From JBALVT01 sp036960305 (GTDB taxonomy: Bacteria; Pseudomonadota; Gammaproteobacteria; Pseudomonadales; Halieaceae): DNA of 64,000 nucleotides. Below, in pieces: positions 1 through 9,819 of this stretch. The position numbers and the translations under genes were made by a program. Position 1 is the first letter of the stretch. The number at the start of each line of letters is the position of its first letter. Location of the stretch: positions 1 through 64,000 of the forward strand of contig JBALWA010000005.1 of the NCBI GenBank assembly GCA_036960305.1, given 5' to 3'. Under the pieces are notes generated by a model. That model was not told the origin of the DNA. It did not search any database and saw only the letters and a program-made list of their open reading frames with translations.

Positions 1-34
1 GTCATGTCGATTGACCTGGACATTCCCGGTAACA

Positions 35-69
35 TTGACAAATAAGAGATACTGTACAAATATACAGTA
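35..69 (+). promoter_or_regulatory. LexA (SOS) operator and -35 element of dnaE2
   Basis: TACTGTACAAATATACAGTA at 50-69 has the full CTGT-N8-ACAG core of the gammaproteobacterial LexA box and is almost perfectly symmetric. A consensus -35 hexamer TTGACA lies at 35-40. With a normal spacer, the -10 would fall inside the operator at about 56-63, so bound LexA would block the polymerase. The operator ends 4 bases before the dnaE2 ATG, leaving no room for a Shine-Dalgarno sequence. Confidence 0.9.
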
Positions 70-73
70 TATT

Positions 74-3000
74 ATGTCTTATGCCGAACTCCATTGCCTG
101 AGCAGCTACAGCTTCCTGCGCAGCGCTTCCCACCCCCACGAACTGGTTGAGCGAGCGGCCGAGCTGGGCTATACCGCCCTGGCCATCACCGATGAGTGCT
201 CTTTGGCCGGCGTGGTAAAAGCCCATGTGGCCGCCCGGGAGGCAGGTATTCAGCTTATTATTGGCAGCGAGTTCAACCTGGAAGAAGGCATCAAGCTACT
301 GGCCCTGGTACCTTCTCGGGCAGCCTACAGCGAGCTGTCGGGGCTAATCAGCATGGCGAGGCGACGCAGTCCCAAGGGCGAGTACCGGGCCAGTTTACGG
401 GATGTCATTTTTCACCTGAAACGCTGCCTGCTGATCTGGCTGCCGACAGGCAATACCGGGGTCGCACAGGCTTACGGGCAACAACTCAAACGCCTGTGCA
501 AGGACCGTGTCTGGCTGGGAGTCAGCCAGATACTGGGGAACAATGAGACCAACCGTTGCATGGCGTATGCCCAAATGTCCCGCACACTGGGTATGCCCAT
601 GGTGGCCTGTGGCAATGTACAAATGCACTGCGCCACTCGCAAGCCCTTACATGACGTATTCACTGCCCTCAGGTATAAACGCAGCATTGACCAACTGGGT
701 CGCAAGCGACTGGGAAACAGCCAGCAACACCTGCGCCACCCGGCCATGTTACAACAGCTTTATCCCCCCGACCTGTTACAGGAAACGGTGTACATTGCCG
801 GTCTGTGTGACTTCAGCCTGGAGGAGCTGCGCTACGAATACCCTGAAGAAGTTGTGCCAGAAAACCAAACGGCCAGCGCTTACCTGCGTGAGCTGGTGGC
901 AACAGGCTGTAAGGTGCGCTGGCCCGAGGGGGTACCCGACGAGATAGACCAGCGTATCGCCAGGGAACTGACGCTCATCGAGGAGCTCCATTACGAATAC
1001 TACTTCCTCACCGTTTATGACATTGTGCGCTTTGCCCGGGAACGCCAAATCCTGTGCCAGGGCCGTGGTTCTGCGGCCAATTCGGTGGTCTGCTACTGCC
1101 TGTTTATTACCGAGGTATCACCACAGCAGATCTCCCTGTTATTCGAGCGTTTCATATCCAAAGAGCGCAACGAGCCACCGGATATCGACGTTGATTTCGA
1201 ACACGAGCGACGCGAGGAGGTCATCCAGTACATCTACCGCAAGTACAGCCGTAAACGCGCCGCTTTGGCCGCCACCGTTATCACCTATCGCTCACGCAGC
1301 GCCGTGCGGGATGTGGGCAAGGCCCTGGGGCTGGACCCGGTATTTGTCGATGACCTGGCCAAGTCCCTGGCCTGGTGGGATCGCAGCAGCGACCTGGCCA
1401 AACGCTTTGAGGAACAGGGGATCGCCTCACACAGCCGGCAAGCCGAACTGTTTTACACACTGGTACAACAGATACTCGGATTCCCCCGCCACCTGTCCCA
1501 ACATGTGGGCGGTTTTGTGATCACCCGCAGCCCGATCTCCACGCTGGTGCCAGTCGAAAATGCCAGCATGCCTGAACGCACCATCATTCAGTGGGACAAG
1601 GAAGATATCGAGTCCCTGGGGCTGCTAAAGGTCGACATTCTGGCCCTGGGTATGCTGTCGGCAATCCGTAAGAGCCTGCAAATGGTGCACCGCTACCAAC
1701 CGGCTATCCGCGATATCAGCGATGTACCAAAAGAAGATAGGCCCACCTACCAGATGCTGCAGGCCGCCGACAGCCTGGGGGTTTTCCAGATCGAATCCCG
1801 CGCCCAGATGTCCATGCTGCCCCGGCTCAAACCCGCCTGCTTCTATGACCTGGTCATCGAAATCGCCATCGTACGCCCCGGACCGATACAAGGTGACATG
1901 GTCCACCCCTACCTGCGCCGCAAGCAGGGGCTGGAAGCGGTCAGTTATCCCAGTGAGGCCATCAAGGAGGTACTGGAACGCACCTTGGGCGTCCCCATTT
2001 TCCAGGAACAGGTCATCCGGCTGGCAATGGTTGCCGCCGGTTTCAGTGGCGGCGAGGCCGACCAGTTACGGCGGGCTATTACCAACTGGGGCAAGAACAG
2101 TAAACTACTGAGCTTCGAACAAAAACTCACCCGGGGCATGATAGAACGCGGCTACGATGAGGACTTCGCACGCCGCCTGTTTGAGCAGATTAAGGGTTTT
2201 GGTGGCTACGGCTTCCCGGAATCCCATTCCGCCAGCTTTGCCCTGCTGGCCTATGTCTCAGCCTGGTTGAAGTGCCACCACCCCGCCGCTTTCTATACCG
2301 GCTTGCTCAACAGCCAACCCATGGGCTTTTACTCGCCCTCACAGTTAATCCAGGATGCCCGTCGCCATAAAGTCACCCTGCTGCCTATAGACGTCAACCA
2401 AAGTAACTGGGACCACCAACTGCTAGACAGCGGCTCATCCCTTCCCGGACAGCCACCGATCCGCCTGGGGCTGCGTTTGATTAAAGGCCTCAACAAGGCT
2501 AGCGCCCAGCGTATCATCGAACAGCGCCAGCGGACTCCCTATCGCCAAATCAGTGACCTGCGCCGTAGAGCGCAGCTGAACAAGCGCGACATGGAGGCCC
2601 TGGCCAATGCCGATGCCCTGGCCTCGCTCAGCGGCCACCGCTTTCAGTCCCAGTGGCAAATCATGGCCCTGGAGGAGGCGAAGCCGCTGCTACAGGACGA
2701 GCACCACCAGCGATCCGATTACTTCAATGACAAAGTCGTATTACCGGCACCGGGTATCGCCGAGGAGGTATTGGCTGACTACCGCGCTACCGGTGTCACC
2801 CTGCGGGCCCACCCCATGAGTTTACTGCGGGGCCGCCCGCCTTTTGATCGCTGCAAACGCCATGCAGACCTGGCCGCACTGGGCAATAATCGCCTGGTGA
2901 GTATCGCCGGATTGGTCACCTGCCGACAACGCCCCGGCACTGCGTCCGGTGTGCTCTTCCTCACCCTGGAGGATGAGACCGGCAATAGCAACATTGTCAT

Positions 3001-3172
3001 ATGGAAAAACACTCAGCAGCGCTTTCGCAAGGAGCTGATGACCGCCCAACTACTATTGGTCAAAGGGACACTGGAGACCAAGGACAATGTCATCCACATT
3101 ATTGCCGGCGCCCTGTTTGACTACAGCAGCGAACTGCAAACCCTGCCGGTACAATCGCGCAACTTCCACTAG
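74..3172 (+). CDS. dnaE2: Error-prone DNA polymerase III alpha subunit DnaE2 (ImuC)
   Basis: C-family DNA polymerase for SOS-induced translesion synthesis, normally acting with ImuA and ImuB. From ATG 74 the product is 1032 aa. An N-terminal PHP domain begins AELHCLSSYSFLRSASHP; the palm carries PDIDVDF with D370 and D372; the third carboxylate is D521 in LLKVDILAL; a C-terminal OB fold lies at about 930-1010. The same frame is open upstream to a TTG at 11, but the family normally begins at the (M)YAELHC sequence, and the LexA box would then be coding. ImuA and ImuB are not in view; they may lie to the left. The adjacent LexA box gives dnaE2 its own SOS promoter. Confidence 0.96.
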   Translation: MSYAELHCLSSYSFLRSASHPHELVERAAELGYTALAITDECSLAGVVKAHVAAREAGIQLIIGSEFNLEEGIKLLALVPSRAAYSELSGLISMARRRSPKGEYRASLRDVIFHLKRCLLIWLPTGNTGVAQAYGQQLKRLCKDRVWLGVSQILGNNETNRCMAYAQMSRTLGMPMVACGNVQMHCATRKPLHDVFTALRYKRSIDQLGRKRLGNSQQHLRHPAMLQQLYPPDLLQETVYIAGLCDFSLEELRYEYPEEVVPENQTASAYLRELVATGCKVRWPEGVPDEIDQRIARELTLIEELHYEYYFLTVYDIVRFARERQILCQGRGSAANSVVCYCLFITEVSPQQISLLFERFISKERNEPPDIDVDFEHERREEVIQYIYRKYSRKRAALAATVITYRSRSAVRDVGKALGLDPVFVDDLAKSLAWWDRSSDLAKRFEEQGIASHSRQAELFYTLVQQILGFPRHLSQHVGGFVITRSPISTLVPVENASMPERTIIQWDKEDIESLGLLKVDILALGMLSAIRKSLQMVHRYQPAIRDISDVPKEDRPTYQMLQAADSLGVFQIESRAQMSMLPRLKPACFYDLVIEIAIVRPGPIQGDMVHPYLRRKQGLEAVSYPSEAIKEVLERTLGVPIFQEQVIRLAMVAAGFSGGEADQLRRAITNWGKNSKLLSFEQKLTRGMIERGYDEDFARRLFEQIKGFGGYGFPESHSASFALLAYVSAWLKCHHPAAFYTGLLNSQPMGFYSPSQLIQDARRHKVTLLPIDVNQSNWDHQLLDSGSSLPGQPPIRLGLRLIKGLNKASAQRIIEQRQRTPYRQISDLRRRAQLNKRDMEALANADALASLSGHRFQSQWQIMALEEAKPLLQDEHHQRSDYFNDKVVLPAPGIAEEVLADYRATGVTLRAHPMSLLRGRPPFDRCKRHADLAALGNNRLVSIAGLVTCRQRPGTASGVLFLTLEDETGNSNIVIWKNTQQRFRKELMTAQLLLVKGTLETKDNVIHIIAGALFDYSSELQTLPVQSRNFH

Positions 3173-3186
3173 TGTGCCTCGTCACT

Positions 3187-3215
3187 TTGACCTAAAGCCG
3201 GGATAGGTATATAAA
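3187..3215 (+). promoter_or_regulatory. Sigma-70 promoter candidate of the TonB receptor gene
   Basis: TTGACC (3187-3192) and TATAAA (3210-3215) are separated by exactly 17 bases, each matching the consensus at 5 of 6 positions. Transcription would begin at about 3222, leaving a short leader of about 46 bases before the receptor ATG at 3268. The leader carries a purine-rich AGAAGAGG ribosome binding site. Confidence 0.6.
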
Positions 3216-3267
3216 AGACCGTCTCTCTTACGCATTACACTCTAATAACTAATAGAAGAGGTCATTT

Positions 3268-5511
3268 ATGAGACTGTGCAAACCCTGTCTTTACGGCATT
3301 GCTCCACTGGTTTTATCATTCCCGCTGACCACAACAGCCGCGGAAAGCGACCCGTCATTCATGCTGGAAGAGGTCATCGTCACGGCGCAAAAGCGGGCGG
3401 AAAGCCTGCAGGATACCCCGATATCCATTACCGCATTCAACGAGGACGCGCTGACCCAACAGGGTATTTCCTCAGTCGATGATTTACAGGGCAAAGTGCC
3501 CAGCCTGAACATGACCCCCTTCCCGACACAGAATACCAGCCTGCGCTTGTTTATACGCGGTGTCGGTGCCAGTGATATCCAGGTAACCCAGGACCCCGCG
3601 GTCGGGGTTTATATCGACCAGGTCTATATCGGCCGTTCAACAGGCCTGGCATTGGAGCTTGCGGATCTGGCCCAGATCGAAGTACTGCGCGGCCCCCAGG
3701 GCACCCTGTTCGGGCGCAACTCCATCGGTGGCGCAATCAATATGACCACGATCACGCCGCAAACAGGCGAATTCAGTTTCAAACAGGAATTGGGCGCTGG
3801 CAACCGGAACCTGTTCCGTTCCAAGACCTCTGCCAACATTCCTATCACCGACACACTGGCCCTGCGGGCGGTCGTACTGTTCCGGGAAAAGGACGGCTAT
3901 GTAGAGAACGGGGGGCCCGGAAGCGACTTCTTCGATAGCGAGGACAAAGGCGCTAAGCTGGATTTCCTGTGGGAGCCAAACGAAGACTGGTCACTGCGGT
4001 ATACCTACGATTATGCCCGCTCCGAATTCGTCTCCCCCACATTTCAGGCAACAGAAGCCGGGCCATTGTCCGAACTACTTGAAATACCGGTGTCGTCAAA
4101 GCCCCTGAGAAAGCTCTCCACAAAAGACCCCATGCTGCCGGCTGAAACCGACATAGACGGCCATGCCTTAACGATTAGCCGGGAGTGGGATACGGTGACC
4201 CTGAAGTCGATTACCGCCTACCGGGAATTCAAGTACTCCGAGTATACCGACCTGGAAAGCGGCAGCGCCTCACCGCTGCTCTACCTGAACACTTCAGGCG
4301 GCATCGACCTTACCGGACACCCGCCCATTCTTGACCAGGACCAGTTGTCCCAGGAATTCCAGCTACTGGGAGACCCCGGCGAAACCATCAGTTATGTGCT
4401 GGGCCTGTATTATTTTGATGAGAATGCTACCCAGGAAGGCGGCAGTCGCTCGGCGGTACTGGCACCCCAACCCGACCAGGTCAACCTGTTTGACATAGAA
4501 AACACAGCCTGGGCAGTCTACGCGCAAAGCGACTGGACACCGAACATTCTGGATAGCCGCTTCACACTGACTACCGGCATCCGCTATACGGAAGACGACC
4601 GAGTCGCCGCACGCTCCTATACGCTAGACCCCGACCCGGACTCCATTTCCTTTGCCGGTAAACCCAAGAGTGACTTCGAAAACATCAGCTATACCGTGGT
4701 CGCCAACTTTGCCGCCACGGATGACATCAACACCTACCTGAAACTGGCCACGGGCTATAAGTCCGGTGGCTATAATGTACGCGCCTCAAATGAAGCCTCC
4801 TATCTCAGCGGCTTTGATGAAGAGGAAATCACCAGCTGGGAGCTGGGTATAAAAAGTGAACTGCTGGACAGGCGCTTACGCCTGAATGGGGCAATCTACT
4901 TCTCGGACTATACGGATATCCAGCTCAACCTGGCCGACAATTCAACACCGGCGGATGTGCGAGACACTAACGTATTCAATGCCGGTGAAGGCGAGATTGC
5001 AGGCGCTGAGCTGGACCTCACCGCGCTGCTGACCGAGGGGCTGACCGCCAGCCTGGCCTACGCCTACCAGGATGCAGACTTCACCAAAGTGGTGGCACCT
5101 GACGAACCGGAAATCAGCGAAAAGGATTTCGTCTTCAGCAACGCACCCGAGCACCAGTACACCCTGGCACTGAACTACTTCTACCCCATGAGTTTTGGGG
5201 ATCTCAATGCCAGTCTCAATTACAACTGGGTGGACGATCGTTTCGACACACAAAAAGCGGAGGAAGCCTTAAGCGGCGTTTCGGTGATAGACGATTACGG
5301 CTTGCTGGGCGGCTACCTGGGGCTCTCAAACATCAAGCTGGGCTCAGCCGGTGACCTGACCATCTCAATATGGGGAAAAAACCTGCTGGATGAGGAATAC
5401 TTCACGGCCGCTCCCGTGGTGTTACAACCAGCCGGCGCCTACAACAAAGCTGTGATCTGGGGGGAACCCAATTCCTACGGCGTTGATCTTATCTATAACT
5501 TTTCAAAGTAA
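3268..5511 (+). CDS. TonB-dependent outer-membrane receptor
   Basis: A 747-aa outer-membrane beta-barrel receptor powered by TonB-ExbBD. A signal peptide of about 25 residues ends near TTTAAA-type residues. Next come the EEVIVTAQKR segment (TonB box and plug start), a plug domain with RGVGASDIQVTQDPAVGVY and VLRGPQGTLFGRNSIGGAIN, and a long barrel ending in YGVDLIYNFSK. The N-terminal AQKR pattern is typical of the large receptor families of aquatic Gammaproteobacteria that import siderophores or organic substrates. No transporter or degradative gene sits beside it, so the ligand cannot be assigned. It is a single-gene unit with its own promoter, converging on the LOG-family gene. Confidence 0.93.
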   Translation: MRLCKPCLYGIAPLVLSFPLTTTAAESDPSFMLEEVIVTAQKRAESLQDTPISITAFNEDALTQQGISSVDDLQGKVPSLNMTPFPTQNTSLRLFIRGVGASDIQVTQDPAVGVYIDQVYIGRSTGLALELADLAQIEVLRGPQGTLFGRNSIGGAINMTTITPQTGEFSFKQELGAGNRNLFRSKTSANIPITDTLALRAVVLFREKDGYVENGGPGSDFFDSEDKGAKLDFLWEPNEDWSLRYTYDYARSEFVSPTFQATEAGPLSELLEIPVSSKPLRKLSTKDPMLPAETDIDGHALTISREWDTVTLKSITAYREFKYSEYTDLESGSASPLLYLNTSGGIDLTGHPPILDQDQLSQEFQLLGDPGETISYVLGLYYFDENATQEGGSRSAVLAPQPDQVNLFDIENTAWAVYAQSDWTPNILDSRFTLTTGIRYTEDDRVAARSYTLDPDPDSISFAGKPKSDFENISYTVVANFAATDDINTYLKLATGYKSGGYNVRASNEASYLSGFDEEEITSWELGIKSELLDRRLRLNGAIYFSDYTDIQLNLADNSTPADVRDTNVFNAGEGEIAGAELDLTALLTEGLTASLAYAYQDADFTKVVAPDEPEISEKDFVFSNAPEHQYTLALNYFYPMSFGDLNASLNYNWVDDRFDTQKAEEALSGVSVIDDYGLLGGYLGLSNIKLGSAGDLTISIWGKNLLDEEYFTAAPVVLQPAGAYNKAVIWGEPNSYGVDLIYNFSK

Positions 5512-5517
5512 TCGCGA

Positions 5518-6099
5518 TCAGGTTCGGTCCATATCCAGCCATTTGTCGACTGACCTCGGTACGTGGCTGGTCAGGCGGTCCAGGAGCTGTCCCGGATCGC
5601 GCTCCACCATCAATAAGTCCCGATGGTCCTGTTTGACAAAGCGCTCCACCACCATGTGATCGAGAAAAGCCAACAGCAGGTCGAAATACCCGGTCACATT
5701 CAACAGTCCGATCGGCTTGTTATGAAAACCCAGTTGCGACCAGGTTAACATCTCGAATAACTCCTCCAGCGTACCCAGACCGCCAGGCAGAGCAATAATG
5801 CCATCGGCCAGTTTGGCCATGCGCATCTTGCGCTCGTGCATGGAGTCAACCACCTGCAGTTCGGTCAGGCCATGATGGCCAACTTCCTTGTCTGCGATAT
5901 CCGCAGGAATGACGCCAATAACCTTACCGCCTGCCGCAAGGGCAGCATTGGCGGCAATACCCATGAGACCGACATTACCGCCACCGTAGACCAGCGTCAT
6001 GCCGCGCTGGGCAATCATGGTCGCCAGTTCGCTAACGGCCGCCTCGTACTCCGGGCGGGCGCCGGGGCTGGATCCAAGGTAAAGACAGACAGCGTTCAT
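5518..6099 (-). CDS. LOG-family (TIGR00730) nucleoside monophosphate phosphoribohydrolase
   Basis: A 193-aa Rossmann-fold protein of the LOG/YgdH-like family, whose members release a free base from nucleoside 5'-monophosphates such as cytokinin ribotides. The family signature PGGLGTLEE is at residues 105-113, and a GGGNVGLMG nucleotide-binding loop lies at about 39-47. Length is normal for the short bacterial form. The gene follows argG on the same strand after 11 bases and is probably co-transcribed. Its physiological substrate in bacteria without plant hosts is unclear. Confidence 0.9.
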   Translation of the reverse strand: MNAVCLYLGSSPGARPEYEAAVSELATMIAQRGMTLVYGGGNVGLMGIAANAALAAGGKVIGVIPADIADKEVGHHGLTELQVVDSMHERKMRMAKLADGIIALPGGLGTLEELFEMLTWSQLGFHNKPIGLLNVTGYFDLLLAFLDHMVVERFVKQDHRDLLMVERDPGQLLDRLTSHVPRSVDKWLDMDRT

Positions 6100-6110
6100 A
6101 GCCTGCCCCC

Positions 6111-7331
6111 CTAAAGTAGGGTGCGCCCCTTGTTGGCAGCAATACGCATACGCAGGGCATTCAGCTTGATAAAGCCTTCGGCATCCGCCTGGTTGTACGC
6201 GCCTTCATCGTCCTCGAATGTGGCGATGCTCTCATCAAACAAGCTGTCCGCAGACTGGCGACCCGCCACAATCACATTGCCCTTGTACAGCTTCAGGCGC
6301 ACGGTACCGTTGACGAAGCTCTGAGACTCATCGATGGCAACCTGCAGCATCTTGCGCTCGGGCGACCACCAGTAGCCGTTGTAAATAACGTTGGCGTAAC
6401 GGGGCATTAACTCGTCCTTGAGGTGGGCCACCTCGCGGTCCAGGGTCAAGGACTCAATAGCCCGGTGCGCCCGCAGCATAATAGTGCCGCCCGGTGTTTC
6501 GTAGCAGCCGCGGGACTTCATGCCCACGTAGCGGTTTTCCACGATGTCATCACGGCCGATACCATTGGCGCCGCCCACCTTGTTGAGGTATTCCAGCACG
6601 GTGGCCGGACTCATGGCTTCGCCGTTGATGGCCACGATATCGCCCCGCACATAGTCCAGCTCGATGTAGGTCGCTTCATCCGGGGCAGCCTCCGGGCTGA
6701 CACTCCAGCGCCACATCTCTTCTTCGGGCTCCGCCCAGGGGTCTTCCAGAATGCCGCCTTCATAGGAGATATGCAGTAAATTGGCATCCATCGAGTAGGG
6801 GGACTTTTTCTTGCCACCGGCATAGTCCACCGGAATATTGTGCTCAGCACAGTAGCTCATCAGCGACTCGCGGGACGTCAGGTCCCATTCCCGCCAGGGC
6901 GCGATAATTTTGATACCTGGCTTGAGCGCGTAGGCACCCAATTCAAAGCGCACCTGGTCGTTGCCCTTCCCAGTTGCGCCATGAGAGATGGTATCGGCAC
7001 CGGTCTGGTTGGCAATTTCGATCAGGCGCTTGGAGATCAATGGCCTTGCGATAGACGTACCCAGCAGGTACTCGCCCTCGTAAATGGTATTGGCACGAAA
7101 CATGGGGAAAACGAAGTCACGCACGAATTCCTCGCGCAGGTCGTCGATATAAATTTCCTTGACGCCCAGGGCTTCCGCCTTGGCACGGGCCGGCTCAACT
7201 TCTTCACCCTGGCCAATATCGGCGGTAAAGGTCACCACTTCAGAGTTATAGGTATCCTGCAGCCAACGCACAATTACAGAGGTATCCAAACCACCGGAAT
7301 AGGCCAAGACGACTTTACTAAATTCAGACAT
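6111..7331 (-). CDS. argG: Argininosuccinate synthase
   Basis: Joins citrulline and aspartate with ATP to make argininosuccinate in arginine synthesis. The 406-aa product begins MSEFSKVVLAYSGGLDTS, with the SGGLDTS PP-loop near residues 12-18, followed by SHGATGKGNDQVRFE and the SPYSMDANLLH region. ATG 7331 has a GGAG ribosome site 6 bases upstream. An in-frame ATG 12 bases earlier overlaps that site and is unlikely. The gene is divergent from pyrC across 161 bases, so arginine and pyrimidine genes share a regulatory gap. Confidence 0.97.
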   Translation of the reverse strand: MSEFSKVVLAYSGGLDTSVIVRWLQDTYNSEVVTFTADIGQGEEVEPARAKAEALGVKEIYIDDLREEFVRDFVFPMFRANTIYEGEYLLGTSIARPLISKRLIEIANQTGADTISHGATGKGNDQVRFELGAYALKPGIKIIAPWREWDLTSRESLMSYCAEHNIPVDYAGGKKKSPYSMDANLLHISYEGGILEDPWAEPEEEMWRWSVSPEAAPDEATYIELDYVRGDIVAINGEAMSPATVLEYLNKVGGANGIGRDDIVENRYVGMKSRGCYETPGGTIMLRAHRAIESLTLDREVAHLKDELMPRYANVIYNGYWWSPERKMLQVAIDESQSFVNGTVRLKLYKGNVIVAGRQSADSLFDESIATFEDDEGAYNQADAEGFIKLNALRMRIAANKGRTLL

Positions 7332-7492
7332 GTAGCACTCCATGCGCGCTCAGTGTTTTAAAGGCCGCATATTCTACTCTCGGGAGCGTTGAATTCCCAG
7401 CCTGTTTCCCAGTTTGTAAAGACGACTTCTGTTCCCGTACAGCCCCCTTTGCGGTAGCATTCACCCTCCGTCCGACAATTCACAGGCTCACA

Positions 7493-8527
7493 GTGACAGA
7501 ACTGACTATCGCCCGCCCCGATGACTGGCACGTACACTTGCGTGATGGGGAGGCCCTGCAGCACACCTGCGCCGACATGGCCCGCTATTTCCAGCGGGTG
7601 ATTGTCATGCCCAACCTGACACCGCCCGCCACGACAGTCGCTGAAGCCAGTGCCTATCGGGATCGTATATTGTCAGCGATGTCCGGCCTGCCACGCCAGT
7701 TTGAGCCACTGATGGTGCTCTACCTGACAGACCGGACCAGCGCCGAGGAGATTCACCGGGCGGCACAGAGTGATTTTGTTCACGCAGTGAAACTCTACCC
7801 CGCCGGCGCGACCACCAACTCAGATGCCGGTGTCGCCGACCTGGAAAGCCTCTACCCGACCCTCGCCGCCATGGAAGAAGTCGGGCTGCCACTGCTTGTC
7901 CACGGCGAGGTAACCGATGCGGATATCGACATATTTGACCGGGAAAAAGCCTTCATAGACCGTCACCTGGTGCCCATCGCCAACCGCTTCCCGGGACTGC
8001 GCATGGTGCTGGAGCATATTACCACCGCCGACGCGGTAGCCTTTGTCCGCGAATCATCCACCAATATCGCGGCCACCATCACCGCCCACCACCTGCTGTT
8101 CAACCGCAATGACATGCTGGTAGGCGGCATTCGTCCACACTATTACTGCCTGCCCATTCTCAAGCGCATGAGCCATCAACAGGCGCTGGTGGAAGCGGCG
8201 ACTTCCGGTGAGACGAAATTTTTCCTGGGGACCGATTCCGCCCCCCACACAACGAACAACAAGGAAACCAGCTGTGGCTGCGCCGGCGTCTACACCGGCC
8301 ACGCGGCCATTGAGTTCTATGCCGAGGTTTTTGAGCAAGCGGGTAAACTGGACAAACTGGAGGGCTTCGCCGCCCATTTCGGGCCGGACTTTTACGGTTT
8401 GCCGCGCAACAACGATACCATTACCCTGCAAAAGCAGCCTTGGGAAGTCCCCGCGCAATTGCCCCTGGGCAAGGGCGTTCTGACGCCTCTGCGAGCGGGG
8501 GACACAATTCAATGGCAGGTAATATGA
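7493..8527 (+). CDS. pyrC: Dihydroorotase
   Basis: Zinc amidohydrolase interconverting carbamoyl-aspartate and dihydroorotate in pyrimidine synthesis. The 344-aa protein matches the class II PyrC of E. coli. It has the metal-binding HVHLR at H13/H15, the carboxylated lysine K100 in HAVKLYPAGATTNS, and GTDSAPHTTNNKE near the C terminus. The start is GTG, with MTELTIARPDDWHVHLR in the usual position. The gene is followed closely by rnt on the same strand. Confidence 0.97.
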   Translation: MTELTIARPDDWHVHLRDGEALQHTCADMARYFQRVIVMPNLTPPATTVAEASAYRDRILSAMSGLPRQFEPLMVLYLTDRTSAEEIHRAAQSDFVHAVKLYPAGATTNSDAGVADLESLYPTLAAMEEVGLPLLVHGEVTDADIDIFDREKAFIDRHLVPIANRFPGLRMVLEHITTADAVAFVRESSTNIAATITAHHLLFNRNDMLVGGIRPHYYCLPILKRMSHQQALVEAATSGETKFFLGTDSAPHTTNNKETSCGCAGVYTGHAAIEFYAEVFEQAGKLDKLEGFAAHFGPDFYGLPRNNDTITLQKQPWEVPAQLPLGKGVLTPLRAGDTIQWQVI

Positions 8528-8543
8528 CCGGGAATACAGGCTG

Positions 8544-9182
8544 TTGAACACGACCAGTGCACACCGCATGAGCGACCGGTTCAGGGGCTTTCTCCCGGTG
8601 GTCGTTGACATTGAGACCGGCGGCTTCAATGCCAGCACCGATGCCATACTGGAAGTCGCAGCCAGTATTGTCCGCATGGATGAAGACGGCATACTCAATG
8701 TACACCGCACCTATAACTTCCACGTGCAACCCTTTGAGGGGGCCAATCTGGAGCAGGCAGCCCTGGATTTCACCGGCATTGACCCCTATCACCCCTTTCG
8801 GGAGGATGTACCGGAAGAGGAGGCGATCAGTGAACTTTTTCGGATTATTCGTAAAGAGATTCGCGATCAGGGCTGCACCCGCGCGGTCATGGTCGCACAC
8901 AACGCCCACTTCGACGCGGGCTTTATCAATGCCGCAGTGGAGCGCTACGCCATCAAACGCAGCCCCTTCCACCCCTTTTCCTTCTTTGATACGGCCACCC
9001 TGGCCGGCCTGGCCTTTGGGCAAACCGTGCTGGCCAAGGCCTGTGCCGAAGCCGGTATCAGTTTTGACAATGCAGAAGCGCATTCAGCGGCCTACGATGC
9101 CGAGCGCACCGCTGATTTATTTTGTGACATTGTTAATCGCTGGAAAGAGTGTGGCGGCTGGCTGCCGGCCTTCGATGACTAG
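8544..9182 (+). CDS. rnt: Ribonuclease T
   Basis: DEDDh 3'-5' exoribonuclease that trims tRNA and other stable RNA 3' ends. The carboxylates are visible in VVVDIETGGF, in AHNAHFDAGF, and in AHSAAYDAERTADL, which also gives the catalytic His. Either TTG 8544 (212 aa, with a leading extension as in E. coli) or ATG 8568 (MSDRFRGFLP) could be the start. Neither has a strong ribosome site, so the first 8 residues are uncertain. The gene lies 16 bases after pyrC. Confidence 0.95.
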   Translation: MNTTSAHRMSDRFRGFLPVVVDIETGGFNASTDAILEVAASIVRMDEDGILNVHRTYNFHVQPFEGANLEQAALDFTGIDPYHPFREDVPEEEAISELFRIIRKEIRDQGCTRAVMVAHNAHFDAGFINAAVERYAIKRSPFHPFSFFDTATLAGLAFGQTVLAKACAEAGISFDNAEAHSAAYDAERTADLFCDIVNRWKECGGWLPAFDD

Positions 9183-9194
9183 GAAGCCTCTGAA

Positions 9195-9791
9195 CTAGTC
9201 TTCTCCGCTGATCTGGTTTAGCAAGATATCGAGCTCCCGCATTATCTCTCCCAGAGAACTGGCACCCAACAACTCGTACTTCAGGGCTTCTTCCAATGGC
9301 AGAAGCTGTATCAACGTATACGCAACTTCCCAGGCACTATTATAGTCAATTTGCAGGTTCATACGCTGCACATGTGGATGGGTCTCCAGACTGCGCAACA
9401 CATCCTCCATGGGACGCCACACTTCCAACATAGGTTGCGTACTGGGCGCGAGACCCATCTCAACCTCCCCCATCAGCAGACCACTGTCCAGCGTCGTGAC
9501 ATTGAGTAAATCGAATGTCTCCCGGCCTTCAACCGTAATACCGAGCAGCCCATTGGGCAATTGATCCCAGTCTACAATGCGCGCATAGGTGCCATAGTCG
9601 CCCAGATCGGGCCTCGCAGCCCCCTTGCTCGCAACTTCAGCGCCCCGGCGTATCCACACCACGCCAAAGCCCGTATCTGAGCGCATACAACTGCGGATCA
9701 GGTCCAGGTAGCGCTGCTCGAATATCTGTAGCGGCATGCGCCCATAGGGCAGAAGAAGGCCCGACAGGGGAAATAAGGGTATTTCAGTCAC
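9195..9791 (-). CDS. LON substrate-binding-domain protein (no protease domain)
   Basis: A 198-aa protein consisting only of the LON N-terminal domain (PUA-like fold). It begins with the typical IPLFPLSGLLLPYGRMPLQIFEQRY stretch. No AAA or Ser-Lys protease part is present, as usual for this stand-alone family. Its function is not established and a role in substrate recognition is only assumed. It is the last gene of the minus-strand run mpl, RND exporter, cysteine-cluster protein, this gene, and it converges on rnt. Confidence 0.88.
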   Translation of the reverse strand: MTEIPLFPLSGLLLPYGRMPLQIFEQRYLDLIRSCMRSDTGFGVVWIRRGAEVASKGAARPDLGDYGTYARIVDWDQLPNGLLGITVEGRETFDLLNVTTLDSGLLMGEVEMGLAPSTQPMLEVWRPMEDVLRSLETHPHVQRMNLQIDYNSAWEVAYTLIQLLPLEEALKYELLGASSLGEIMRELDILLNQISGED

Positions 9792-9819
9792 AGGGGTTCC
9801 AGTTCAGTGTTCATTACAT

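Noticed and set aside
1..45. Possible C-terminal end of an upstream plus-strand gene (frame 1, ...LDIPGNIDK stop)
   Set aside because: Only 14 codons are visible and they do not resemble the usual ImuB end; cannot be supported without the left flank.
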